Program-made: the position numbers and the translations under genes | In this document: positions 1 to 9,985 of the stretch, in pieces | Layout: every line of letters starts with the position of its first letter | Position numbering within the stretch: position 1 is the first letter of the stretch | Origin: Tieghemiomyces parasiticus | Taxonomy: Eukaryota > Kickxellomycota > Dimargaritomycetes > Dimargaritales > Dimargaritaceae | NCBI GenBank assembly: GCA_027575765.1 | Contig: JANBPT010001056.1 | Location: 1-15,599 of the forward strand | Direction of reading: 5' to 3' | DNA: 15,599 nt | Notes under the pieces: model-generated | The model's database searches: none | Told to the model about the DNA's origin: nothing | Seen by the model: only the letters and a program-made list of their open reading frames with translations

Positions 1-462
1 AAACGGGATGCGGCCGCTGTAAAGCCCGCTGCCACAGGTAAACGGAAAGCCCGCGGGGGCGATTCGCTGACGGATACACCTTGTAGTGTGTGGCCCGTCC
101 AGGCCGCACAACAGGTTGGTCAGCAAAATCTCGTGTTACTCACGAGGACGGATTCGTTGCGATTAGGCGGTGACGGAAAATTCCGTAGAACTGTCACCCA
201 CTACGGGTTCCCTCCGTCGCGCCTGTCGGCGAGGTTGGTGCCAGCAGCGGCCGACTCCGCCATTACGGTCGGTCACATCTGTTCTTGTCCTACCGAAACT
301 CTCTGGACGAAAGCCAATAGCTGCTACCCATACTCCTTGTTCAGCCCCCATCCGTCCGGCTCGGCGGCAGACACTGACGAGCCGTGTCCGGCTGGAAATC
401 CCGCATGCCCTCGGCGGCACCCTTATATGTGTACGTTTTTGCGCGCATTGTCGACCCCATAG
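1..462 (+). CDS. 3' end of an unidentified gene (partial, enters from the left)
   Basis: Frame 1 is open from the first base to a TAG at 460-462, about 153 codons; the other two plus frames stop within the first 45 bases. The beginning is basic and low in complexity (Lys, Arg, Ala), the rest is rich in Pro, Ser, Arg and Cys, and I recognise no domain. There is a possible 49-base intron at 38-86: donor CAG|GTAAAC, branch-like GCTGAC at 66-71 and acceptor CTTGTAG. If it is used, upstream frame 3 (a Cys-rich stretch reading CGRCKARCH) joins the same downstream frame at codon GTG 88, so both the spliced and unspliced readings end at 462. Local GC is high, which makes chance open frames more likely, and a second frame (170-553) overlaps it. 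That something is coded here is an inference; which reading is right is open. Confidence 0.35.
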   Translation, partial: KRDAAAVKPAATGKRKARGGDSLTDTPCSVWPVQAAQQVGQQNLVLLTRTDSLRLGGDGKFRRTVTHYGFPPSRLSARLVPAAADSAITVGHICSCPTETLWTKANSCYPYSLFSPHPSGSAADTDEPCPAGNPACPRRHPYMCTFLRALSTP

Positions 463-1320
463 CTTCGAACGACCAAGCCCCCCTCCCTCCCATTTGCACT
501 GTATTTTTCATCCCATTACCCTCACTAAACCCATCATACTAACGACGCTTTAGTCGTGCGTTAGCTAAACTGTATAACCTCTCCCAAAATCAGGATAGGG
601 TCGACCGTACCCGTTAGATGAGTAGGGACGAAGGAGCGGGAGGGAAACCCCTGCATCCTTGGCCACATGTTCTGTGCTCCGTCCTCCGTCCTCCATGAGA
701 CGAGTGGAAGGATCTATTACGGGACATAACCCCCTCCCTTCTTCTCCGTCGTGTTCAAGGTCTCATGGGTTACACATCGTCATCATTCCGACTTCTCCCC
801 CCAACGAAACCAATACAGCGGCCCTTGCGGTTGGCAACGGAAGAGGTGTCCCTGTAATAGGACTGTGCATGAAATCCATCCTCACTGGTTTGTTACTCGC
901 TGATAAAGCTGAGGAGGTCCAATGACTGGGAGAAGTAGCCAACGAGGTCTATGACAGCAGATCGGTGTCCCGCGCCACGAAGACCCGGGTCATATACAGT
1001 GTCCGGTTTTACGATATATTATTTTACTACAGAAACCGAGCCCCTTAATCCAGAAGGCCTGGACTCGAGCCCTTTCCACCCCTCCTAACGAGTCATCTTC
1101 CTCCGTGGAGGCGTCAAAGTTAAAAAAATATTCCCCCCTCCCTCTCTCCCTCATCGCCTACTCGTTCGACGAGGCAAGGTTTTGACGCACCACGTCGATA
1201 TAATCTACCCTCATGATCCGGACTAACGCATGGCCTCTTAATAGCCCATACCCTAGATATTTGAAACCCAGTGGCTTCCACTTAATCCATGTCCCACCCA
1301 TCCCATAAAGCCAACCAAGG
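463..1320. other. Intergenic region with pyrimidine tracts
   Basis: No frame here has both an ATG and a convincing length; the longest open stretch (659-925) begins at TTG. The region holds three copies of CCCCTCCC (480, 731, 1135), each inside a longer CT-rich run. It leads into the promoter of the gene at 1461. No tRNA, repeat array or transposon end was seen. Confidence 0.5.
1133..1154 (+). promoter_or_regulatory. CT-rich tract upstream of the secreted-protein gene
   Basis: An almost pure pyrimidine run containing CCCCTCCC (1135-1142), about 180 bases upstream of the TATA box at 1321 and about 325 bases upstream of the ATG at 1461. It is the same octamer found at 13 other plus-strand places in this window. 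Pyrimidine tracts are common in fungal promoters; that this one binds a factor or sets the start site is inference. Confidence 0.35.
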
Positions 1321-1328
1321 TATATAAA
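1321..1328 (+). promoter_or_regulatory. TATA box of the secreted-protein gene
   Basis: TATATAAA lies 133 bases before the ATG at 1461. Transcription would be expected to begin some 30-100 bases further on, giving a short leader that includes the CT-rich stretch 1394-1427 immediately before the coding region. A GTAAGT at 1430 could be a leader donor, but no acceptor lies between it and the ATG, so I do not call a leader intron. Confidence 0.6.
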
Positions 1329-1460
1329 CAGGCACATTTCCGTCGTATAACCTACATCAATTTTCGACCGCCTCCGTCTATTATAACTTTTCTGCTGCCC
1401 TCTTTAAGCTTAACCTCTCCTTTCCCCAGTAAGTACACTAAGCGACCTTATTTACCCATT

Positions 1461-2087
1461 ATGCGCATCTCTATCATCAACATTTCCACCGGCATCCTCA
1501 CGCTTTGCCTCACCACCTGGGCCATGCCCACAACCCCCAATCTGACCCGGCCTATGGAACCCCAGCGGGGACCTCCGGCTGACATCCTTCCTAAATATGT
1601 TGATGTCTTTGGGGTAATCACGTATATGGGTGAAACACTACAAACTACATTCAGTAATCTATCCGAGGAGGGCAAGTATACCGACATTCTTGACCCGATC
1701 TACACGCCAGAAGTTGTTGGTGGCGCAATAGATCTTGCCGTGCGCCCGTTCCTAGAGGCGGTAAAGACTGCCAAGGAACGCGATGGAAGGACTCAGCTTA
1801 AATCTCGCGAAGCCAGAGACGAGAAGATCGTATACGACAACTTAGCTACGGCGGTGTATGGCTTTCTTGAACAAGGTACACCCAGTATTCTTGAGGACTT
1901 TTTCCGATTGAAGGAGGATGAGGAATGGAAGGAAAAGAGTGATTATGAAAAAGCCCAACACTGCCGTCGGGTAGCTGAGCAGCTAAGCGTCAATACCAAA
2001 AAGACCGATACCAATCGGAAAAATAAGTTTCAGTGCTTAATGTTTCAATTACGCACTCATTATGTAACTGAGATTGGAGCTATTTAG
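1461..2087 (+). CDS. Small secreted protein of unknown function (208 residues)
   Basis: A complete intronless frame from ATG 1461 to TAG 2087, downstream of a TATA box and a CT-rich leader. Residues 1-21 form a signal peptide: a short polar start, a hydrophobic core at about 8-19, and a likely cleavage site after Ala21 (TTWA|MP). The mature part starts with a Pro/Thr-rich linker (22-45), followed by a mostly helical, charged region. Residues 99-123 and 145-180 are rich in Lys, Arg, Glu and Asp. Two N-glycosylation sequons are visible, NLT at 27 and NLS at 66, and only two cysteines remain after cleavage (168 and 192), so at most one disulfide. There is no transmembrane segment after the signal and no GPI-type tail, so the product is probably released. 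I recognise no enzyme motif or family. Small secreted proteins of this form in fungi are often lineage-specific, some acting as effectors; that role here is inference only. Confidence 0.85.
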   Translation: MRISIINISTGILTLCLTTWAMPTTPNLTRPMEPQRGPPADILPKYVDVFGVITYMGETLQTTFSNLSEEGKYTDILDPIYTPEVVGGAIDLAVRPFLEAVKTAKERDGRTQLKSREARDEKIVYDNLATAVYGFLEQGTPSILEDFFRLKEDEEWKEKSDYEKAQHCRRVAEQLSVNTKKTDTNRKNKFQCLMFQLRTHYVTEIGAI

Positions 2088-2714
2088 CGTCTTTTAAGAG
2101 TATATCTTCTTTTGCATGGGGACATAAACTCCATGGGTCATTTAGTTGTTTTTTTTCGGTGGATAGCAGCCACAGACAGTTTAATGGTAACAACCTGGAA
2201 GTGAGGTCTCAATAATAAGTGTGCCGCTGCCATGGGAAGAGAAGGTATAAAAATATGACGCTAACGATCGTCGGCTGTATCCGGAGGTTGTAGTAGCTCT
2301 TTGAGCCTAGATAGCAAGGGTGAGGTTCATAGAACAAGCGACGACGCAGTCCTTTTGCCCTTTCATTATCATCAGCTTCAACCGGTCGTCGCTCCAGTTG
2401 CCCAAGTTTTTATCCAAAAACGAAGTCAGCTTGACTTGGTACGGACGAAATGCAGCCATAGCAGCCGGGTTTTGCGCGGAATAGAGCTTGATCACCAGCC
2501 TTTGTCCCCCCTTCCCCGGTGACGGCAGTATTAATCTTGGCCATATAGGCGGATGAGAAGGACGTACCCATCTCGTAAAGTCGACGCTGTATAGGATCCG
2601 CAAACTGGCTCATCCGTCGGACTAGAATTTATAGTGGTTTACCCTAGATATCAGATCCAAGTGATTATTATTAGTATTATTACTACTATTCGGGTACCAC
2701 AGAGGACGGCCACC

Positions 2715-2882
2715 ATGCCTGAGGGCTCGAGAGTTGTAAGCACGGTTGGTGCGCGGTGGGTAAAAGAAGCCTATCGTGGGAGATGCATAGAGTATCGTCT
2801 TTCCGATTGCCTGCCGGTCATGGGCAGAGGAGGCCAGATCCATGGAATCAGGGGAAAGAATATTGAGGTAGGCAGCGTATAA
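2715..2882 (+). CDS. Possible small frame with an ideal start context (55 residues)
   Basis: The ATG sits in GCCACCATG, an optimal eukaryotic start context, and reads 55 codons to TAA. The product is basic (many Arg and Lys), without signal peptide or recognised motif. Near its end GAG|GTAGGC could serve as a donor, so it might be a first exon. No TATA box or CT tract lies close upstream. Frames of this size occur by chance several times per kilobase; the start context is the only support. Confidence 0.15.
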   Translation: MPEGSRVVSTVGARWVKEAYRGRCIEYRLSDCLPVMGRGGQIHGIRGKNIEVGSV

Positions 2883-5800
2883 GGGGTGACCAGCATCATT
2901 GGCTGTGTAATCCTAAAGTGACCGGCGGCCGTGGCCGAGAAGAAGAAGGCCGTGTCTATATCACATTGGAGGTTTAGTACTACTTGGCCTCAATATGTAC
3001 AGGTCTGATAGTGAAAAATTCTTACACTTATGTCGAAAAGACAAGCAGCGACGGAGATCAAGTCAGTGAGAATAAACTTAGGCCCTGCTTTCTATAGTTC
3101 GTTCGCTACTTAAACTTAGTATAAAACTATTGGCGATTTCAATACTCTGCCAAACAGGAGACTCTATACAGGCTTAGGAATGATTTTGCACGACAGGTAG
3201 ATCAAGGCCAGGTGGCGGATATCATGGATAAACTTATTGCCTGTAGCCCAAATCAATCATGTCGGAAGTGCTGAATATGCCTTCGGTGAAATCAATGGTT
3301 TTCGCGACTGCCGAAAAGGCGTCTAGAATATCCTCATAATCAAACATGGGGTAGGAAGCAAGCTAGTAGTAGCAGTCAAACCTTTTTTCATTCTAACATA
3401 GACCATACACCCTGTACAATCATTCATACGCAACATGACCCGGTGTATTGGGTGCTTCCGGTCAGTACGTTCTGCGGCCTACGGCTACACTTTGTCAGCG
3501 GAGTTACGATTTGAATTCAATAGGCTGCATACAGCTGATTGTTTGAGGCTGACCAGCACCTTAGATAGTAATTCTAGCTACACAGGAGAGGTTCGTATGG
3601 TTTAAGAGTTACACTATGTCTCTACCGCGGCCCAAGTGTACGCTTTCTTGGTAAGACTAGCCAAACAACCTGTCGAAGCATGGTGTTATAGATAAAAAGG
3701 GGCCCTATGGCGACATCAGCCCTAATACTGGTTATGCGCTACCGCCAGGATGTCAGACAAAGCGTTGCCACCTATTTAATACAGATATATCATAAACTAT
3801 TTGGAATATAGTTGTCTCTAATAGCCCTATATTCAAGATAATGTTTAACCTTTTGGAGTACTCGACTAGAACTTTCTATATACTTCTTATGACAACTCCC
3901 ATAGTCTTCGGATAGTAACCTGGAAAGCTTGAATATAGATTCGTCCACAAAAGCCTCCGGTATGGGAAGTCGTTTACCCTCCAGCTGCATTCTACTACCT
4001 CCAAATTCTCAGAAATTGCAGAGGGTTAAACCTGGGCTGTAAGGTGGCCTTGGGTGCACTTTTATTCCGTTACTATCAATTTAGACTCGGGTGAATTAGA
4101 CACGGCGTAGAGTTAGCTTATTACGATACAGCCAAAAAAAGATGTCGGTCCAAACTTTCATTGGGCTTTAACCGGGCTTGGATCAGGGACTCTGGTCAGT
4201 ACTGCACATAGTGGTTGGTAGTAATCGTGTTGCTTAGAATAACAATCCCTAGCTATGGCTGATCACGTTTGGACGAAAAATTGATAGAAAGCCCTCGGAT
4301 GTTTCAAACCTCTGTTAAGAATAGGTTGGACTGCATTTACCTTCAGGGTACAAGGGCTAAAAAATCTAAACTAGAGGTTGGTGTGCAAGGCACAAGACCG
4401 TCCTCGTCACCTGTGAAAATAACGTCTAGTAAGTTGCCCTTGACACCACCGTAAGCGCTTCAGCCAAACCTCCAACATAATACACTTCTTGATGATACTA
4501 GGTATTGGTGAGGCTGTGGGGGGTACAGCCCTTGACGTAGCTTAATGTACTCAGGCCTCTTATAGCGCAGTGTGCATGATAGCGAAGGTAATGCGGGAGA
4601 CCTAGGATATTTTCCCACTGGCCAGTTGAGGCTCTTGATTCACAAGGGCCTAAATATCGTCCCCCCTAAAACTTGCCAATTTTGTCCAATGGGTGGCCAG
4701 ATATGGGACCATGTCCAATGGAGTTGGACTCGGCACTCAATCGGAGGCTTTCTCATACTGATGGAGGGATATAGACGCAATAGACTCTTGTAGCAGAGTA
4801 AGCCCGGAAGGTATGTCCTGGGCCATACAGCTCTAGAGAATATGTTCAAAAAGAGGGCCCGCACATCACATTGGGTAACTTTGGGCGGGATGACAACGGT
4901 GGCTTTAGATGCCGATATGGTAGAAGGATGAAAAGGTACGCCGTGCCGCAGAGAACGGTCTGGTTTTAGAATTGGCTATGCATACCGACGTGCCAGGGAG
5001 ATCTCGCCAAGCTTTCACCTACGAGGCCAAAACCTGAAACATTCGGGCCGAGTCTACAAACCACTTTACTTCCCTTCTGTATCCGGTAGTAGCGCACACC
5101 AGAAGTTAGAAAAGCGGTTCTTATCCAGCACTCGCACCTGTACATAATTCGACGCACCAAGTCCTTCATTACAACTGACCACTCTAACTACTGAATGAAG
5201 GAGTGCACCGAACACTCCTCCCGGGTGGGGTTCGCCACCCCTCCCCAATAGTTGTAGCGTGCCTCTCAAAGTAGGTTTCCCTGGCTGATGATGTTGCAAA
5301 AGAAGTAGGGAGGGAAGGGCCAACCAACCAGGTGCCACCGTGCCTCGGGGTGGGATAAAAGGGTATCCTCATTGAAGCGGGAACCGCTGCTATATTTATG
5401 TGGAGAATAGGGTGTAAAGCGTCCCAGAATTTTGAACAAATGGTGGCCCTCGGTTCCGAGTCACACAAATGCAGGTTACCACATATGTATTGTTTCAGGT
5501 GATCAGCTGAGGTATCGTGCATGTGGGGCTGGGATCGACAGGTTCCCTAACAACTTGAGCCGGTAACCAATGCCCGACCTGGGTGATGTAACCCTGGGAA
5601 GCGGTCCGTAGTAACGATAATCGGATTCTCGTAGAGACCGTGAGGCATCCGGCAATAGAGTTGACCCAGCTAGTATCCGCTACGCTCGGCCAGACAATTC
5701 TCCACCGCAAGCTGTTCATGAATTACTGTCTGGTGAAGGGGGTATATCTTGGTACGGATGAGCTGAGCAAGGGGGTTTTACGAAAACGAGACCACGCTAC

Positions 5801-7639
5801 TTGGCCATCGTTGGCCGGAATCGATATTGAACTGACACTGTCAACTTAATCTGGCTAGACGGTGCTAGTCCCAGCTTCAGCCCATAGCAATGGAATCGGG
5901 TGGATTTCTTTCTAAACCGACATTCCCTTGGCGACCAGCACCATCCCAGGTCCCACATAACGTCCCTATCACGTTCACTGAATTATGAAACTCCGACCCT
6001 GGAACAATCGCGCAGGGCGGCTGTTCATCTCTTCTAGAGGTTGATACGGCCCATCACCACCGCTCTCCTCGGCAAACATGGCAATAATACCGAATAGAGG
6101 CTGAAACTTCACCCTTCGCTAGAAAATAATATATGTGGACGACAGTACCGGTAATGTACTGCCTAACCAACGTACATTATCTAATCAACTGGCCTAAGCA
6201 ATGGAAAAAAAAGGGGGGAGCGGGGGCGTCATGGCACTGTGCTGCGGTACGAGTCTAATTCCAATTTCTCCTGGAATTTCTAGAGAGCGGAACCCACGTC
6301 ACAGGATAACAGAGGTAGTGGTCCGTTGCCTACTGAAAACTTGCCCCCGTGTGGTCTACCAACCCTCTCACCGCCATTCTTGACTTCCAGCATGGCCTCA
6401 AAAGTCGGCTATCCATGGTAACCGAAAAGAAAAACATTAAACCTGCTGCTTGGGAAAGGAGAGAAAGGAGACCTACCCGCATCAATGTTGTGGTTTTTGT
6501 GAACTTATGAAATAGGAAGCAGTGGCCAGTGGGCACGCGGGTGAAAAGACGAATACCGATTGGCTGGGTTAGATTAGACAGGGTATCAGACCTAATAACC
6601 TACAATGGGGTGAACGTAGCGCCGGGCTGCCTACGTGTCAGGGCATGGCCATGGGCGTGAGGGGGGGAGGGGGCAGGCAGTTAGGTCAACCGCCACCCAC
6701 TGCTCGACTACTGTCATGCATCCTGGTGGTCGGGTCAAAACTGTTGACGCAGCCTTGCAGCCAGTGGTAGGCCGTGGTGCCCATTTCATCCCCTTAGCAA
6801 AAAAACTAATTATTATTACTGGAGATCACTGAGCTACTATCAAGGGCTAGTGGCTGTAAATATATATTACACACTTGTACTCCGTACCCATTCCAATACC
6901 CTTATGTCTAGGAACGTGTTGGCTAGCCCACCCCTCACCACAACTCCGTGTGAGATTGCCAATCTAGACTCTGTAGGTAAATTGTTTACCTGGGGGCCGG
7001 CCCATCCTTGTGAAACAGTGGTCATAGGTTCACTTAGTGTCTGCATTTTTAAACTCAGCGGCTAAACGTCCGGACAGGGAATACTGTACCGGTGCTGTGG
7101 AAGAAGACAAATGTCGAGAGTTGGTTGGGATGAGACAGGGGCGGTGCGTGGTGATGGGTCAACCGAGGGGACGCGCTGATAGTAGCGAAGCCTGTCGGTA
7201 GACATTCGCGTTCTTTCCCGGAACTGCCTAATATTGTGACGATATTGGCCCCATTCTAGGAGTAAGACAATAAGACATTAGCGTCGTGTACCCGCATCCC
7301 AACCACTGCCGATAACCGCCTTAATGTTCAGCTTCGCTTTGCAGGCAAGGGAAACACGGTTCGGCTGCGTTTGACAAATGAGGTTCATGGCACCACCTTT
7401 GACTCGCCCTAGTGACCTCGGGCCGCCCTGGTTTCAAAGCTGAAATTTAAGGAGGGATGGAAGAGAGAGGCTTACCCGTTAAGTCCCTATAAAGATTACC
7501 GTGAGCGATACTCCACTGGTTGGTACCCTGTGTCATGTATCACCGCGCGGCTTTGATTGGGCAACCGAAGGGGCAGGAGGTGATCGAAAGAGGCGACAGA
7601 GGCGCACCCGACGGCGCCACTTCACACAATACAACTTGG

Positions 7640-7915
7640 CCTGCCCATTCTATTCGATCTCCGCCTCAACCACCCACCCTTTCGCCAAGGTTAACTCGAT
7701 ATACCAGCTGCACGATAAGAGCCCACGTCCCCAGAGGGACCAATATCCTCACCCTACTCCTTTCTCTCCCTCTTTTTTATCCATCATGAGACTAGCTTAT
7801 TGTCCCCTCCCCTAAAATCTAACCCGCCCTCTGTTTGATGGTGGAACTCCCACCCTATCCCTCTCTTGCTTCCCTCTAGCCTTCCTCTCCACAGCGCCCC
7901 ACTCGGGGAACACCC
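7640..7915 (+). promoter_or_regulatory. Extended pyrimidine-rich block, possible promoter
   Basis: About 270 bases strongly enriched in C and T on the plus strand, including CCCCTCCC (7804-7811), CTCTCCCTC and CTTCCCTCTAG. It resembles the CT tracts before the gene at 1461. It ends about 140 bases before the ATG at 8058, which has a textbook start context. Some of its parts could also be 3' splice sites (CTTCCCTCTAG near 7880, CTCTCCACAG near 7895). Confidence 0.25.
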
Positions 7916-8057
7916 TACATCATTTAGAGCCGACGCTACATGGTGTAGCTCGGCTACCTTTAATCTCTTTGTTCGATTTATCACTTGACCAGGTCGGCGA
8001 TCATCTGCCTCTGTACAGCCCACCCACCCACTTGCCATTCACGTTGTAACCACCACC

Positions 8058-8237
8058 ATGGCTACCCCCTTTCTCCAAGCGAATACTATCCTACCTTCAC
8101 TTCCCAAGCTAGCCATTTTAGACTGTAACGGGAATTCGGCCGGCGGCCAGATCAACACTCACTCGCCAAGACCCCATATATCTAGCATGGCGGCGGTGAA
8201 GGTTTGTACTGACACGGAGGGGGGACAGTATTGCTAG
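8058..8237 (+). CDS. Possible small protein or first exon (59 residues)
   Basis: The start CCACCATGG is a perfect eukaryotic context. It lies 254 bases downstream of a CCCCTCCC copy and just after the long CT block. The frame runs 59 codons to TAG 8235-8237. The product is hydrophobic near its start (FLQANTILPSLPKLAIL), then Gly, Ser and His rich, with three cysteines; I recognise no family. AAG|GTTTGT near 8201 is a possible donor, so the true product could be longer. The antisense frame 8182-8373 overlaps but has no ATG at its open end. Confidence 0.25.
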   Translation: MATPFLQANTILPSLPKLAILDCNGNSAGGQINTHSPRPHISSMAAVKVCTDTEGGQYC

Positions 8238-8412
8238 TCGACCGCCTCGAAAATCTAGGGCTTATGCGTCCATTCAAATCTTCAAGTGGCCGGGATGGCA
8301 CGAGTGGACTAAATGCACAGGGGGTAGGTTGACAGATGCCTTTCGGCCGACCGCCGAGGCTCATGCGATCCACATGATTTACGGTCTCGCCTCAAAGCTG
8401 GTGGTTGGTGCA

Positions 8413-8452
8413 TGAGTCAGGGTAGAAAATGATAATCCAAGTGATGACGTCA
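8413..8452. promoter_or_regulatory. Paired bZIP-type sites (TGAGTCA and TGACGTCA)
   Basis: TGAGTCA at 8413-8419 matches the AP-1/Gcn4 consensus and TGACGTCA at 8445-8452 matches the CRE/ATF consensus, 25 bases apart. Both are bound by bZIP factors in fungi. They sit between two small candidate frames (8058-8237 and 8935-9195), and a TATA-like TATAAAT follows at 8546. The match is seen; binding is inference. Confidence 0.3.
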
Positions 8453-8934
8453 GGTGAGGACCTCTGGCAAACAGAAATTTTCCGCTGGTACGATAAATTC
8501 TCCAACGGACTGTTTCGCCAAAGGACCGACAAGCGCTAAAAAAAATATAAATGGGGAGGGGCATTGGTCCATTGATATTGCTGGGCTTACCAGTCTAATG
8601 GACCACTGCAGCCTGGTTCTGTGGGTCCCCGCCTGTACTGCAGGGTGGTCGGAACACCACCTGCCTCCCCCTCAATTATTCCCCCTCCCTTCCCTTCAGG
8701 CTCACCTTGCTCCGCCCTCACACTTGACAGCGGTGAAGCGCCAAGCCCACTACACTACTTACCCATATGTTTTTGAGTAGTAGTGGTGTATATTGAAAAG
8801 ATAGATGGTGGAAGCTAATGTAAAAGAAAACAATCAGAGCTCAATCGGGCCTTCTTTCGACGACTCCTGGTTAGCCCACTTGTTCGTGTGTGTCTTAGCT
8901 AAACCCGCTTACCAGCCCTGCAGGTTAAGCTTCT

Positions 8935-9195
8935 ATGCAAGTCAAAGTTATGAATAAATTCTCCGATAGGCTATTTTCCTTTTTTTATTCTCCGACTATG
9001 GTCATCACTATGACGTCGTTTGCAGCAGCCAGTGTGCCATGCCATATACTCCAGGGCAACAATGTTTTTGGTTTGTTTTACTGTCGGTATGATCACGGGA
9101 AGTCTCTTTCCGGTCCTCGAAGGACCATGGAATGTTATAGCTTACCCGCCATCATTTACCCGGGTATGTTTTTATTATTGGTGTACACAACGTAA
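8935..9195 (+). CDS. Possible small hydrophobic protein (86 residues)
   Basis: ATG-initiated frame of 86 codons to TAA, 253 bases downstream of a CCCCTCCC copy at 8682. It is rich in Phe, Tyr, Met and Cys, with short hydrophobic stretches near residues 13-35 and at the C-terminus (YPGMFLLLVY). The start context is weak (T at -3). A GTATGT donor-like site at about 9163 lies inside the frame. No family recognised; may well be chance. Confidence 0.15.
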   Translation: MQVKVMNKFSDRLFSFFYSPTMVITMTSFAAASVPCHILQGNNVFGLFYCRYDHGKSLSGPRRTMECYSLPAIIYPGMFLLLVYTT

Positions 9196-9847
9196 TGTTA
9201 GGGTGCGACGTACTCCCACATCTGGGTCACCGCTAGTGCCCTTACCGGACCGATAGTAACCGTGCTGTCGGGCATGTAAACACGGATATTATTAGGTCTT
9301 CATACTGCCGATCGTGCACGTTTTCTATAAGATCCTAAGTACCGAACAACGTCGGATACAGCACGTCCCTCGAATTCTACCACGCTAGCTCTCGCCCTTT
9401 CCCGCTATGACGTCCAGGTGGCGCCCGGGACACAGAGAGCCATGCTGTATCCGGCCGATACGCCGCCTGTCAGTAGTTGACGCACATTCCTTTCAACTTA
9501 CTACTCTTGATGACTGCGGGCTAGGACTACGCCGGACTGACAGGAATTGTGGGTCGTGTACGGGTGTGCGGTGCTGTACACAATCATAAAACCGGAAATA
9601 TTACTTGGCATACAAAGGAGGCATGTAGTCATAACCCCCTCCCTACTACCCTTAAGGTACCGTCGGTAGGGGAAAGGTGATAGATGCATTGCCGACTACT
9701 AAGGCGATTTCGTCTCCTAATCTCACTGCTGCAACTAAGGAAACCTGGCCGGGGTGTGTATTTGACATTCTACCCGTTGCCGAGATGTACAAGGCATGTG
9801 GGGGTGCATAATATAGGTTAAGGGTGCTACAGTAAAAAGTAGCCACT

Positions 9848-9982
9848 ATGCACGTTCTGAAACCTGTGCCTATGCCATTGGACTCGGGATTTCCCTCCCC
9901 ATACCCAAGTGAAGGCCACTATCTAAGCAAAATAGGCCAACCTTCCAGTCGGATTGCGTTCGCTAACCTCCCAGGGGGGTAG
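9848..9982 (+). CDS. Possible short frame or first exon (44 residues)
   Basis: The ATG is in GCCACTATG, a good start context, 212 bases after a CCCCTCCC copy (9636). The 44-codon product is rich in Pro, Ser and Gly and ends at TAG 9980-9982. The sequence GCTAACCTCCCAG at its end looks like a branch point plus acceptor, so the frame may in fact run into an intron. Too short to call firmly. Confidence 0.12.
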   Translation: MHVLKPVPMPLDSGFPSPYPSEGHYLSKIGQPSSRIAFANLPGG

Positions 9983-9985
9983 GAG

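Larger units (their letters stand above)
2088..8057. other. Long gene-poor region
   Basis: About 6 kb in which no open frame exceeds about 112 codons on either strand, matching what random sequence of this composition gives. The part 2100-7650 is poorer in CT tracts than the flanks, with only one CCCCTCCC (5238) and one reverse copy (6665). Minor items are an AT-rich run near 2665-2690, a G-rich run at 6661-6672, a hairpin at 5223-5240 and another at 6152-6179. No transposase, reverse transcriptase, terminal repeats or tRNA were seen. It may be old decayed sequence or simply intergenic. Confidence 0.45.

Noticed and set aside
2307..2613. Two overlapping minus-strand frames that look protein-like, the first with an ATG at 2613 and TATAAAT just upstream
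   Set aside because: The TATA-like site is only 14 bases from the ATG, and I found no convincing splice to join the frames. Could be an old frameshifted gene, but the support is too thin.
2930..2960. GTGGCCGAG, reminiscent of a tRNA-Ser/Leu D arm
   Set aside because: No anticodon arm, T arm (GGTTCGA) or acceptor stem follows.
4269..4454. Lys-rich frame of 61 codons followed by a GTAAGT
   Set aside because: Starts at TTG; the GTAAGT is preceded by a poor exon end (TCTA) and no matching acceptor with an open frame was found.
5184..5522. Minus-strand ATG frame of 112 codons
   Set aside because: Longest ATG frame in the gene-poor part, but its start context is poor, it has no promoter signal or recognised motif, and a frame of this length is expected by chance.
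8454..8780. Open frame of 108 codons, or an intron from CAG|GTGAGG (8454) to CTTCAG (8699)
   Set aside because: The frame begins at GTG, and splicing the two sites gives an immediate upstream stop in the matching frame.
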